From: an uncultured Chlorobiales bacterium
Lineage (GTDB): Bacteria > Bacteroidota > Chlorobiia > Chlorobiales > Thermochlorobacteraceae
NCBI GenBank assembly: GCA_937959145.1
Contig: CALGMC010000307.1
Coordinates: forward strand, 1 to 6,823
Length of the DNA: 6,823 bases
Direction: 5' to 3'
Below are positions 1 through 5,881 of the stretch, one piece after another. How positions within the stretch are numbered: position 1 is the first letter of the stretch; each line of letters opens with the position of its first letter. Under the pieces are notes generated by a model, which was given only the letters and a program-made list of their open reading frames with translations, was not told the DNA's origin and ran no database searches. Both the position numbers and the translations under genes were made by a program.

Positions 1-1
1 G

Positions 2-688
2 ACGAAGCGCAAGTTTTTTAAGTTTATTCAAGGCGCAATTTTTGCCAACATCGTGCTTGCCGATGAAATCAACCGCACGCCGCCGAAAACCCAAGCCGCC
101 TTGCTTGAAGCCATGCAAGAGCATCAAGTAACATCAGGCGGCAAACGCTATCAACTTCCCGAACCCTTCTTCGTTTTAGCCACGCAAAACCCCGTCGAGC
201 AAGAAGGCACTTATCCCTTGCCCGAAGCGCAACTCGACCGCTTTATGTTCAACTTGTGGATTGATTATCCGACCCTTGAAGAGGAAATCTCGATTGTGAA
301 ATCCACCACTTCCGCCTACAAGCCCGAACTACAACGGGTGATGAACGCCGAAAAAATTTTAGCCTATCAAAAACTCGTGCGTCAAGTGCCTGTGGCGGAT
401 AATGTCGTCGATTATGCCGTTCGCCTCATCGATAAAACGCGACCAAACCGCACACAACATCCTGACGTCAAGCAGTTTGTCAGTTGGGGCGCAGGACCGA
501 GAGCCTCGCAGTATCTCATTTTAGCGGCGAAAGTACGTTGCCTATTGCAAGGACGCCTGACGCCTGAAATCGCTGATGTGCAAAGCGTCGCGCTTCCTGT
601 GTTGCGACATCGGATTCTCACCAATTTCAGTGCGGAAGCCGACGGCATTAAACCCGAAACCATCGTTCAAAGGTTGATTGCTTCTTGA
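2..688 (+). CDS. MoxR-family AAA+ ATPase (AAA_3), 5'-truncated by the window edge
   Basis: The frame is open from base 2, so the gene starts off the left edge; 228 residues are visible of a family that is usually about 320-340. Residue numbers here count from base 2. The Walker B segment LADEINR is at residues 19-25 (D21, E22), followed by the family signature TPPKTQAALLEAMQE. Sensor 1 is in ATQNPVEQEGTYPLPEAQ (N63), the arginine-finger region LDRF ends that helix (R80), and GAGPRASQYL (163-172) marks the C-terminal lid and sensor 2. Walker A must lie upstream. MoxR proteins are ATP-driven chaperone-like factors that often assist maturation of metal-containing or von Willebrand A-domain proteins, usually beside DUF58 and VWA genes. 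Here the next gene is an M23 peptidase instead. The loop before Walker B reads GAIF where GPIF is more usual. An internal GTG at 53 is inside the AAA core and is not the start. Family assignment is firm; the client is unknown. Confidence 0.95.
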   Translation, partial: TKRKFFKFIQGAIFANIVLADEINRTPPKTQAALLEAMQEHQVTSGGKRYQLPEPFFVLATQNPVEQEGTYPLPEAQLDRFMFNLWIDYPTLEEEISIVKSTTSAYKPELQRVMNAEKILAYQKLVRQVPVADNVVDYAVRLIDKTRPNRTQHPDVKQFVSWGAGPRASQYLILAAKVRCLLQGRLTPEIADVQSVALPVLRHRILTNFSAEADGIKPETIVQRLIAS

Positions 689-695
689 ACCTGCA

Positions 696-1406
696 ATGCT
701 CTGTGCACTGTTAATTCTCTTGTTGGATTCAAACGCAGTATCGGACTGTAAGCCGTGCGAGGAATTTGTCAGGCTTCAGCAACAGATTCGCGCCGAATCC
801 ATCACGAAAGATTCTGCCATGTCGGCGTTCAAGAGCATCATCGCCGAGATACACGCCTACTTTGAGCAGAATCATCGGGGCATTTCAACGCAAAAAGAAT
901 GGCGATTTCCCGTTGAAGGCTACACGCCCCAAGCCGTTGGCGAAAACGGACGCGGCTACCGTGCCTACGGCTTCGACTTCTTCGCCAAAACACGACACAA
1001 CCCGCACCCCGCACACGATATTTTCATTTTAGATGACAACCAAGATGAACTCGATGACCGCACCAAAGAGCCCGTGCGCGTGCTAAGCATTTCAAGCGGC
1101 GTGGTGGTCGAGATAAAAACCGAATGGAGCGATACCAGCCGACTGCGCGGCGGAAAGTATGTTTGGATTTATGACCCTGTTTCAAAACGGCTCTTCTACT
1201 ACGCGCATTTGAGAAGCGTTTTTGTGAATCTCGGAGACTGCCTTGTCAGCGGTGCGCCAATCGGCGAGGTCGGGCGAACAGGATTTCACGCCTTCAAACG
1301 CCGCTCACCGACGCATTTGCACTTGATGGTGCTACAACTCGGAAAAGACGATTTGCCGAAGCCAATCAATCCCTACAAAGAAATGTGGAAGTGGAAGCGC
1401 AAATAG
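696..1406 (+). CDS. Exported M23-family (LytM/lysostaphin-like) metallopeptidase
   Basis: A 236-residue protein. The N-terminus is a short hydrophobic stretch (LCALLILLLDSNA) that looks like an export signal, though it lacks the usual basic residues. A helical segment follows to about residue 65, then an M23 domain at about 75-225. Zinc-ligand motifs are visible: HPAHD (H104, D108, the HxxxD motif), YAH (H171) and HLH (H207-H209). GLY-rich turns such as SGAPIGEVGRTG fit the family. M23 enzymes cut peptidoglycan cross-bridges or stem peptides in the envelope. The start is uncertain. The ATG at 696 begins directly at the hydrophobic stretch; an in-frame TTG at 678 overlaps the MoxR gene by 11 bases, has a weak AAGG just upstream, and would add MLLEPA. 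Either way the gene follows MoxR so closely that co-transcription is likely. A C-x-x-C pair (C18, C21) lies just after the signal; it does not form a standard lipobox. All expected zinc ligands are present, so an active enzyme is plausible. Confidence 0.85.
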   Translation: MLCALLILLLDSNAVSDCKPCEEFVRLQQQIRAESITKDSAMSAFKSIIAEIHAYFEQNHRGISTQKEWRFPVEGYTPQAVGENGRGYRAYGFDFFAKTRHNPHPAHDIFILDDNQDELDDRTKEPVRVLSISSGVVVEIKTEWSDTSRLRGGKYVWIYDPVSKRLFYYAHLRSVFVNLGDCLVSGAPIGEVGRTGFHAFKRRSPTHLHLMVLQLGKDDLPKPINPYKEMWKWKRK

Positions 1407-1450
1407 TTATCGTAAAAAGTGATTGCAAAAAGTTATCGCAACAGTGTGAT
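1399..1450. repeat. Imperfect 26-bp-period direct repeat across a convergent gene junction
   Basis: The 14-mer GCAAATAGTTATCG at 1399-1412 recurs as GCAAAAAGTTATCG at 1425-1438, 13 of 14 matching. Each copy is followed within a few bases by GTGAT. The first copy holds the TAG stop of the peptidase gene; the second holds, on the other strand, the TAA stop of the Crp-like gene. No strong stem-loop was found here, so a bidirectional terminator is not supported. It may be a small tandem duplication remnant. Confidence 0.5.
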
Positions 1451-2059
1451 TTTATTGCGTTCTAACTTAACCTCGCCGTTTGTTTCCAACTGTTTGAGAA
1501 GCCGAGAAACGACGACGCGCGCCGTCCCCAACTCGTTTGCAAGTTGTTCGTGCGTAACGAAAAGCGTTTTACTTTGAGCAAGTTCGGCTTTTTTGTTCAA
1601 GAGCAGAAGCAAACGTTCATCGACCTTCTTGAACGCCACCGCATTGATGACTTCCAAGAGTTCCTCAAATCGCTTGTGATAAAGTTTGAAGATGTAATCG
1701 AGCCATTCGGGATAGTCGCGCATGAGCAGAGGGACTTTGTCAATCGGCAGGAACAAAATTTCGGCATCTTCTTCGACTTCGGCTTTGAGTTTGCTCGTTT
1801 CATTATGCAAGCCGCCTAAGAACGACATCACGCACGATTCGCCTGCTTTGATGTAGTAAAGCAAAATTTCGCGACCATCTTTTTCCGTGCGCATGACGCG
1901 AATCGAGCCGCGATTAACCATTGGGATTGAGCGAATTTGTGCGTTCTCACTTAAAATCACATCGCCTGCGCGGTAGGTTTTCACGATGCTGTATTCCAAG
2001 AGTTTGGCTTTGAGCTCTTTTGAGACGCGAAATTCAAGAGCGGGCTGAGTCGAATTCAT
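1433..2059 (-). CDS. Crp/Fnr-family transcriptional regulator
   Basis: A 208-residue protein of normal family length. Residues about 12-120 form a cyclic-nucleotide-binding-like beta-barrel (RAGDVILSE, then GREILLYYIKAGESCVMSF, then AEVEEDAEILFLP). A long dimerisation helix follows at about 115-150, and then a winged helix-turn-helix: VTHEQLANELGTARVVVSRLLKQ at about 168-190 with the wing NGEVKLERNKITLL at the C-terminus. There is a single cysteine (C76), so this is not an Fnr-type iron-sulphur sensor. The canonical CRP phosphate-binding motif with RxAT is also absent, so the effector is unknown; the barrel resembles those of Bacteroidota regulators of this superfamily. The ATG at 2059 is preferred over an in-frame TTG at 2095, which would add 12 residues and deepen the overlap with the upstream gene. 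No Shine-Dalgarno is seen. The start lies 26 bases inside the end of the UDP-glucuronate decarboxylase gene, so translation is probably coupled. Confidence 0.9.
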   Translation of the reverse strand: MNSTQPALEFRVSKELKAKLLEYSIVKTYRAGDVILSENAQIRSIPMVNRGSIRVMRTEKDGREILLYYIKAGESCVMSFLGGLHNETSKLKAEVEEDAEILFLPIDKVPLLMRDYPEWLDYIFKLYHKRFEELLEVINAVAFKKVDERLLLLLNKKAELAQSKTLFVTHEQLANELGTARVVVSRLLKQLETNGEVKLERNKITLLR

Positions 2060-3020
2060 TCGTATGTAATGCAGTTTTCTTAACGAAAAATTCAATCGTG
2101 CGCCTTAAGCCTTCGGCGCGGTCGACTTTGGGCTCCCATCCGAGCAGTTCTTTTGCGCGTGTGATGTCGGGGCGACGTTGTTTGGGGTCGTCAGCGGGCA
2201 GAGGCTTGTAGGTAATTCCGACTTCTTTGCCGGTGAGTTCCTTCATGATTTTTTGCACTTCTTTGGCGAAATCCAAAATCGTAATCTCACTTGGGTTGCC
2301 AATGTTGACCGGCTCATGCGTGTTGGCGTGCAAGAGTCGCCAAATGCCTTCAACCAAATCGGAGACATAACAAAACGAGCGCGTTTGTGAGCCGTCGCCG
2401 AAAACGGTCATGTCTTCGCCACGAAGTGCTGAGCCGACAAACGAGGGCAGGGCGCGTCCGTCGTCAAGCCGCATGCGTTCGCCATAAGTGTTGAAGATGC
2501 GCAGAATGCGCGTGTCTAATCCGTGATGGCGATGATATGCCATCGTGATGGCTTCGGCGAAACGCTTGGCTTCGTCGTAACAGCCGCGCAGTCCAATCGG
2601 ATTGACATTTCCCCAATAAGTTTCTTTTTGCGGGTGTTCGTGCGGGTCGCCGTAAATTTCAGAGGTTGAGGCAATCATAAATCGGGCTTTCTTGGCGCGC
2701 GCAAACCCCAACGCCTTGTGCGAGCCAAGCGAGCCAACTTTAAGCGTTTGAATTGGGACTTTGAGGTAATCAATCGGCGAAGCGGGCGAGGCAAAATGAA
2801 GCACATTATGCACCTCGCCTTCTACATAAATAAATTCCGTTACATCGTGCTGAATGAATTTGAAATTCGGATTGCCAAAAAGATGCGCGATGTTATCCGC
2901 CGAGCCTGTAATCAAATTGTCGATGGCGATAACGCGATGCCCTTCGGCGAGAAAGCGGTCGCAAAGATGTGAGCCTAAAAAGCCTGCGCCGCCCGTAATG
3001 ACAGTGGTTGGTTTTGACAT
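2034..3020 (-). CDS. UDP-glucuronate decarboxylase (UDP-xylose synthase), extended SDR family
   Basis: A 328-residue protein. It has the Rossmann NAD-binding motif GGAGFLGSH (10-18), the acidic end of strand 2 (D34), and HFASPASPIDY (75-85), a hallmark of UDP-xylose synthases. It also has the active-site segment ASTSEIYGDP (117-126; S/T118-120, E121), the YxxxK pair in GCYDEAKR (Y148, K152), and the substrate-binding segments NTYGERMRLDDGRALP, GDGSQTRSFCYV and DDPKQRRPD. The enzyme converts UDP-glucuronate to UDP-xylose and CO2 with bound NAD+, in the cytoplasm, feeding glycan or lipopolysaccharide-type synthesis. The ATG at 3020 places the Rossmann fold at the N-terminus as expected; an in-frame codon at 3095 would add 25 unlikely residues. 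No Shine-Dalgarno precedes it. It is the first gene of a two-gene minus-strand unit with the Crp-like regulator. No glycosyltransferase is visible nearby. A 4-oxo-intermediate-releasing relative is possible but less likely given the full UXS motif set. Confidence 0.93.
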   Translation of the reverse strand: MSKPTTVITGGAGFLGSHLCDRFLAEGHRVIAIDNLITGSADNIAHLFGNPNFKFIQHDVTEFIYVEGEVHNVLHFASPASPIDYLKVPIQTLKVGSLGSHKALGFARAKKARFMIASTSEIYGDPHEHPQKETYWGNVNPIGLRGCYDEAKRFAEAITMAYHRHHGLDTRILRIFNTYGERMRLDDGRALPSFVGSALRGEDMTVFGDGSQTRSFCYVSDLVEGIWRLLHANTHEPVNIGNPSEITILDFAKEVQKIMKELTGKEVGITYKPLPADDPKQRRPDITRAKELLGWEPKVDRAEGLRRTIEFFVKKTALHTNEFDSARS

Positions 3021-3141
3021 ACAAAGGAAAGGAATTGATGTTGAACTTAAATATACAACTGATTTCGTGAAGTGAGACCCTGCTTCGCTTGTCATACCGA
3101 TTAACTATCTTCCCGAAAACCGCCGTCAAAGTTTAAGGACG
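3021..3141. promoter_or_regulatory. Divergent intergenic region between the UDP-xylose synthase and TPR-regulator genes
   Basis: These 121 bp must carry start signals for genes on both strands. On the minus strand a TATATT hexamer (plus-strand 3050-3055) lies about 30 bases before the ATG at 3020 and also resembles the TAnnTTTG -7 element of Bacteroidota; no good upstream element was found. For the plus-strand gene no convincing promoter was found. A GAAG/CTTC inverted pair at 3069-3086 is too short to call an operator. The individual elements are tentative. Confidence 0.35.
3135..3139 (+). promoter_or_regulatory. Possible ribosome binding site of the TPR regulator
   Basis: AAGGA lies only two bases before the ATG at 3142, closer than the usual 5-9. 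It weakly supports that start. The next in-frame ATG, at 3184, has no such sequence upstream. Confidence 0.35.
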
Positions 3142-4908
3142 ATGCCAAACGCGCCAACGAAACATCGCAACCAGAAAAGCCAGATGGCTTCTCTGAAAGA
3201 GCGACTTGCGATACTCAATCGTGAAGCGGAGAAGTTTTGCGCGATTGATGCCGAAAAATCGCTTTTGCTCGCAACCGACGCACTGACGCTTTCCCTCTCC
3301 GTTCAAGATGCCCAAGCCGAAGCCAAAAGCCGACTGAATATCGGCTATGCCTATTTTCGCCTCTGCAAATACAGCGACGCACTCGCTCATGTTCAACAGG
3401 CACGCGAGATTTGGAGACAAATTGGCGATTCAGACGCGGAGCGTGAAGCCCTACACTGTTTGGGAAGCATCTACGCGATGATGTCAAACTATACGCTTGC
3501 AAAAGAGTATTACACTCAAGCCTTGACACTTGCAAAAGAACTCAACGATAAGCGCGGCGAAGCGCGTGCGCTGGCGAACCTTGGCACGATTTCCGAAAAA
3601 GAGGGAAACTTTGGTGATGCGCTCCATTTTAGCAAAGCGTCTCTTAAACTCTTGCATGAGATTGGCGATAAAAAAGCGAAAGCCGCCACACTGCGCAATA
3701 TCGGCGTGATGTATGAAAAACTTTCGGATTATTCAACCGCGCTTTCCTATTACCGCCAGAGTTTAGCGTTGCGCGAAGAAATCGGCGATGAGCGAGGCGT
3801 CGCCCGGTGTTTGAACAGCATCGGCGTGGTGTATTATCGCCAAATCAATCGCACTGATGCCATCGAAGCCTTTGAAAAATGCCTTGCGATTTTTCGACGA
3901 CTTGGCGACCGACACGACGAAGCCATGACGCTCTCATACATCGGCACATCTTTAATCGATTCCGCACAATACGACGACGCACTCCGTGCCCTTCAAACAA
4001 GCCTTGCCATTCGCCAAGAAATCCAAGACCGACGCGGCGAAGCCGTTGCATTTACTGAAATCGCAAAAGTATATCTCAAATCCAACCGATTAGCATTAGC
4101 GGCAAAGCACCTGAAAAAAGGATTGGACATCTTTCGCGCTGTTGGCGATAAATACAAAGTTGCTGAAACGCTGGGGCATTGGACAGATTTATACCTACTT
4201 CAAAATAAAACTGCACAAGCCATCGAGGCTTTGAATCAAGGGATAGAAATAGCAGAATCAATCGGCGCAAAAGCATTGCTAACGGGTCTCTATCGCAGGT
4301 CGGCACAGATACACACACAACTCGGAGACCACGCAAAAGCTCTCAAACACCTTACTTGCTGTTATGAACTCGATAAAGAAATTTTTAATGAAGAATCCGA
4401 TAAGCGATTGAAATTATTACAAATCCAGTTCGAGATAGAGCGCAAGGAAAAAGAGAACGATATGCTTCGACACGAACTTATGGCAAAAGAAAAAGCCTTA
4501 CAGACCATCTCGAAATTTTTGATTGCAGAAGCTGAATCGCAAACGGAGTTAAAGATGCGTCTGATGGACATCAAAGAGCGAATTGCAACCGGAGCATTCG
4601 AAGCAATAGAAAAGCATCTTTTAGATGTGGAGCGAAACCTGAACCCGGAAAAGACTTGGGAAATTTTTGAGCGAGAGTTTTTGAAGACACACCCTGAGTT
4701 TTTGACCTATTTATCAAGGCGGTTTCCTGCGCTTTCACCAACAGAATTGAAAATATGTGCAATGCTCAAATTGGGACACTCGACGAAAGAGATTACGCAA
4801 CTGCTCTTTATTTCCACGAGCACCGCGCTTGAACATCGGAGCAACATCAGAAAAAAACTCAACCTTCCCGCAAAAGAAAACTTGACCGCCTTTATAGCAC
4901 GCCTCTGA
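3142..4908 (+). CDS. TPR-array regulator with C-terminal LuxR-type helix-turn-helix
   Basis: A 588-residue soluble protein with no signal peptide or membrane segment. Residues about 60-415 form a superhelical array of nine TPR units with an exact 40-residue period: the alanine closing each helix-A/B turn falls at 80, 120, 160, 200, 240, 280, 320, 360 and 400. Most units contain an IGD-type turn (GD at 95, 175, 215, 255, 335) before the next repeat. A charged helical, probably coiled-coil linker covers about 416-500 (QIQFEIERKEKENDMLRHEL). The end, about 505-588, is the group-typical HPEFLTYLSRRFPALSPTE segment followed by a LuxR-like HTH (LKLGHSTKEITQLLFIS, then EHRSNIRKKLNLP). Proteins of this architecture are common in Bacteroidota and are thought to be cytoplasmic or membrane-linked transcription regulators whose TPR array binds an unknown partner. 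There is no kinase, receiver or ligand domain here. The gene ends flush against the phenylalanine hydroxylase gene. Architecture is firm; target genes and signal are unknown. Confidence 0.9.
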   Translation: MPNAPTKHRNQKSQMASLKERLAILNREAEKFCAIDAEKSLLLATDALTLSLSVQDAQAEAKSRLNIGYAYFRLCKYSDALAHVQQAREIWRQIGDSDAEREALHCLGSIYAMMSNYTLAKEYYTQALTLAKELNDKRGEARALANLGTISEKEGNFGDALHFSKASLKLLHEIGDKKAKAATLRNIGVMYEKLSDYSTALSYYRQSLALREEIGDERGVARCLNSIGVVYYRQINRTDAIEAFEKCLAIFRRLGDRHDEAMTLSYIGTSLIDSAQYDDALRALQTSLAIRQEIQDRRGEAVAFTEIAKVYLKSNRLALAAKHLKKGLDIFRAVGDKYKVAETLGHWTDLYLLQNKTAQAIEALNQGIEIAESIGAKALLTGLYRRSAQIHTQLGDHAKALKHLTCCYELDKEIFNEESDKRLKLLQIQFEIERKEKENDMLRHELMAKEKALQTISKFLIAEAESQTELKMRLMDIKERIATGAFEAIEKHLLDVERNLNPEKTWEIFEREFLKTHPEFLTYLSRRFPALSPTELKICAMLKLGHSTKEITQLLFISTSTALEHRSNIRKKLNLPAKENLTAFIARL

Positions 4909-5742
4909 TTAAAGCAAGCCGCGCTTCTCAGTCCACTCGCGGAATCCTTGCTTCAATTCCTCAAACGATTGAACCGCGAAGAGAATCGGCTGCAAGTGCC
5001 ACACATCATAGTCTTGATTGATAATTTTTTCGGGTGAGAATTGATGAACAATGACGTGATTGGAAAGGCTGTGTAGAACTTCGGTCGCGCTTGAAAGCGT
5101 GCCTGCACCGTAGATGCGTCGTCCGTTTGGAGTTTCAATCAAACCGAATTCAACTGTGAACCAATGGAAACGCTCCAACGCCGTGCGGTCACTTCCTTTG
5201 GCGTTCAGAGCAGCTTTGCCGAAGAGTTGGTAGAAGTCCGCAAAGTCCTTGTTGGTCAGCATCGGCATGTGCCCGAAGATGTCGTGAAAGAGGTCAGGCG
5301 CAGGCGTGTAGCCGAGTTCGTCTTTGCCTCGAATGTAGTCAGTTGAAGGAAACACACGCTCCGCAAGCAGTTTGAAAAAATCTTGTTCGTGCAAAAGCCC
5401 CGGAATGCGCGCAATACACCAATCCGTTTGCGCTTCCAAAACATTGGAAAGTTCGGCAAGCGATGGAATCTTGTTCGGATTGAGTTTGAGCATTTCTACG
5501 CCGCGCAGAAACTCCTCACAAGCACGGTTTGGCAAGAGCTCGATTTGTCGGCGATAAAGCGTTTGCCAAATTTGATGCTCTTCTTCGGTATAGTTCGGAT
5601 ACACGATTTCAGAGCACATCGGCGGCGGTCCGTCTAAATGCTGTGGAATACAGCGCGGGTCATTTCCGCCTAATGCCGCTTTCTCATATGCCGAAAGTGG
5701 CAGTGCTTCTGTAACTTCAAAGTTGGATTCAACGGCGTTCAT
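4909..5742 (-). CDS. phhA: Phenylalanine-4-hydroxylase (aromatic amino acid hydroxylase family)
   Basis: A 277-residue protein, the size of the single-domain bacterial enzymes, without the N-terminal ACT regulatory domain of animal forms. The non-haem iron ligands are visible: H153 and H158 in PDLFHDIFGHMP, and E198 in FHWFTVEFGLI. YGAGTLSSATE (211-221) matches the conserved active-site loop after the third ligand, and the N-terminal YTEEEHQIWQTLYRRQ (51-66) is the usual first helix. The enzyme uses O2 and a tetrahydropterin cofactor to turn phenylalanine into tyrosine in the cytoplasm. Alanine (A148) replaces the glutamate that precedes PD in most relatives. The ATG at 5742 is chosen because AGGAGG stands six bases upstream; a longer frame from 5781 would swallow that site. 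No pterin-4a-carbinolamine dehydratase gene is adjacent. Tyrosine or tryptophan hydroxylase activity cannot be excluded from sequence alone, but bacterial members of this length are phenylalanine hydroxylases. The symbol is by family analogy. Confidence 0.93.
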   Translation of the reverse strand: MNAVESNFEVTEALPLSAYEKAALGGNDPRCIPQHLDGPPPMCSEIVYPNYTEEEHQIWQTLYRRQIELLPNRACEEFLRGVEMLKLNPNKIPSLAELSNVLEAQTDWCIARIPGLLHEQDFFKLLAERVFPSTDYIRGKDELGYTPAPDLFHDIFGHMPMLTNKDFADFYQLFGKAALNAKGSDRTALERFHWFTVEFGLIETPNGRRIYGAGTLSSATEVLHSLSNHVIVHQFSPEKIINQDYDVWHLQPILFAVQSFEELKQGFREWTEKRGLL

Positions 5743-5748
5743 AGCTAG

Positions 5749-5754
5749 CCTCCT
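5749..5754 (-). promoter_or_regulatory. Strong Shine-Dalgarno of the phenylalanine hydroxylase gene
   Basis: AGGAGG on the minus strand, six bases before the ATG at 5742. It fixes that start and is the only consensus ribosome binding site in the window. Confidence 0.8.
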
Positions 5755-5793
5755 GAATTTTTCTGAAAAATAAAAAATCACGATGTCCTTGAA

Positions 5794-5821
5794 AAATTAG
5801 AACTCGATTTACTAAATTCAA
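5794..5821 (-). promoter_or_regulatory. Candidate sigma-70-like promoter of the phenylalanine hydroxylase gene
   Basis: On the minus strand TTGAAT (5816-5821) is followed after 16 bases by TAATTT (5794-5799). Transcription would start near 5787, leaving a leader of about 45 bases that contains the AGGAGG site. The surrounding 5755-5830 stretch is A+T rich, which makes chance matches easier. Confidence 0.4.
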
Positions 5822-5831
5822 ATCGGCTACG

Positions 5832-5861
5832 TTGCCACAATCATCATAACATAACTTTAAA
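5832..5861 (+). promoter_or_regulatory. Weak candidate promoter of the exported-protein gene
   Basis: TTGCCA (5832-5837) and TTTAAA (5856-5861) are 18 bases apart and precede the ATG at 5882 by about 20 bases. The -10 match is poor. The leader just before the ATG (cttccaaaacaact) is A-rich and has no Shine-Dalgarno, as is common in Bacteroidota. Confidence 0.2.
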
Positions 5862-5881
5862 ACTAAACTTCCAAAACAACT

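Noticed and set aside
2..60. Possible frameshift in the TTTTTT run near the left edge of the MoxR gene
   Set aside because: The reading frame from base 2 gives an expected pre-Walker-B sequence (FKFIQGAIFANI) without needing a correction.
1404..1435. Possible bidirectional terminator between the peptidase and Crp-like genes
   Set aside because: The only inverted pairing found (TTGC/GCAA) is four base pairs with a long loop; the T/A runs alone are not enough.
1445..1450. TGTGAT resembling half of a CRP operator beside the Crp-like gene
   Set aside because: There is no matching TCACA half at the right spacing, and it lies within the 3' coding end rather than upstream of a gene.
3035..3050. 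TTGATGTTGAACTTAA resembling an FNR box
   Set aside because: Only the first half (TTGAT) matches; the second half does not resemble ATCAA.
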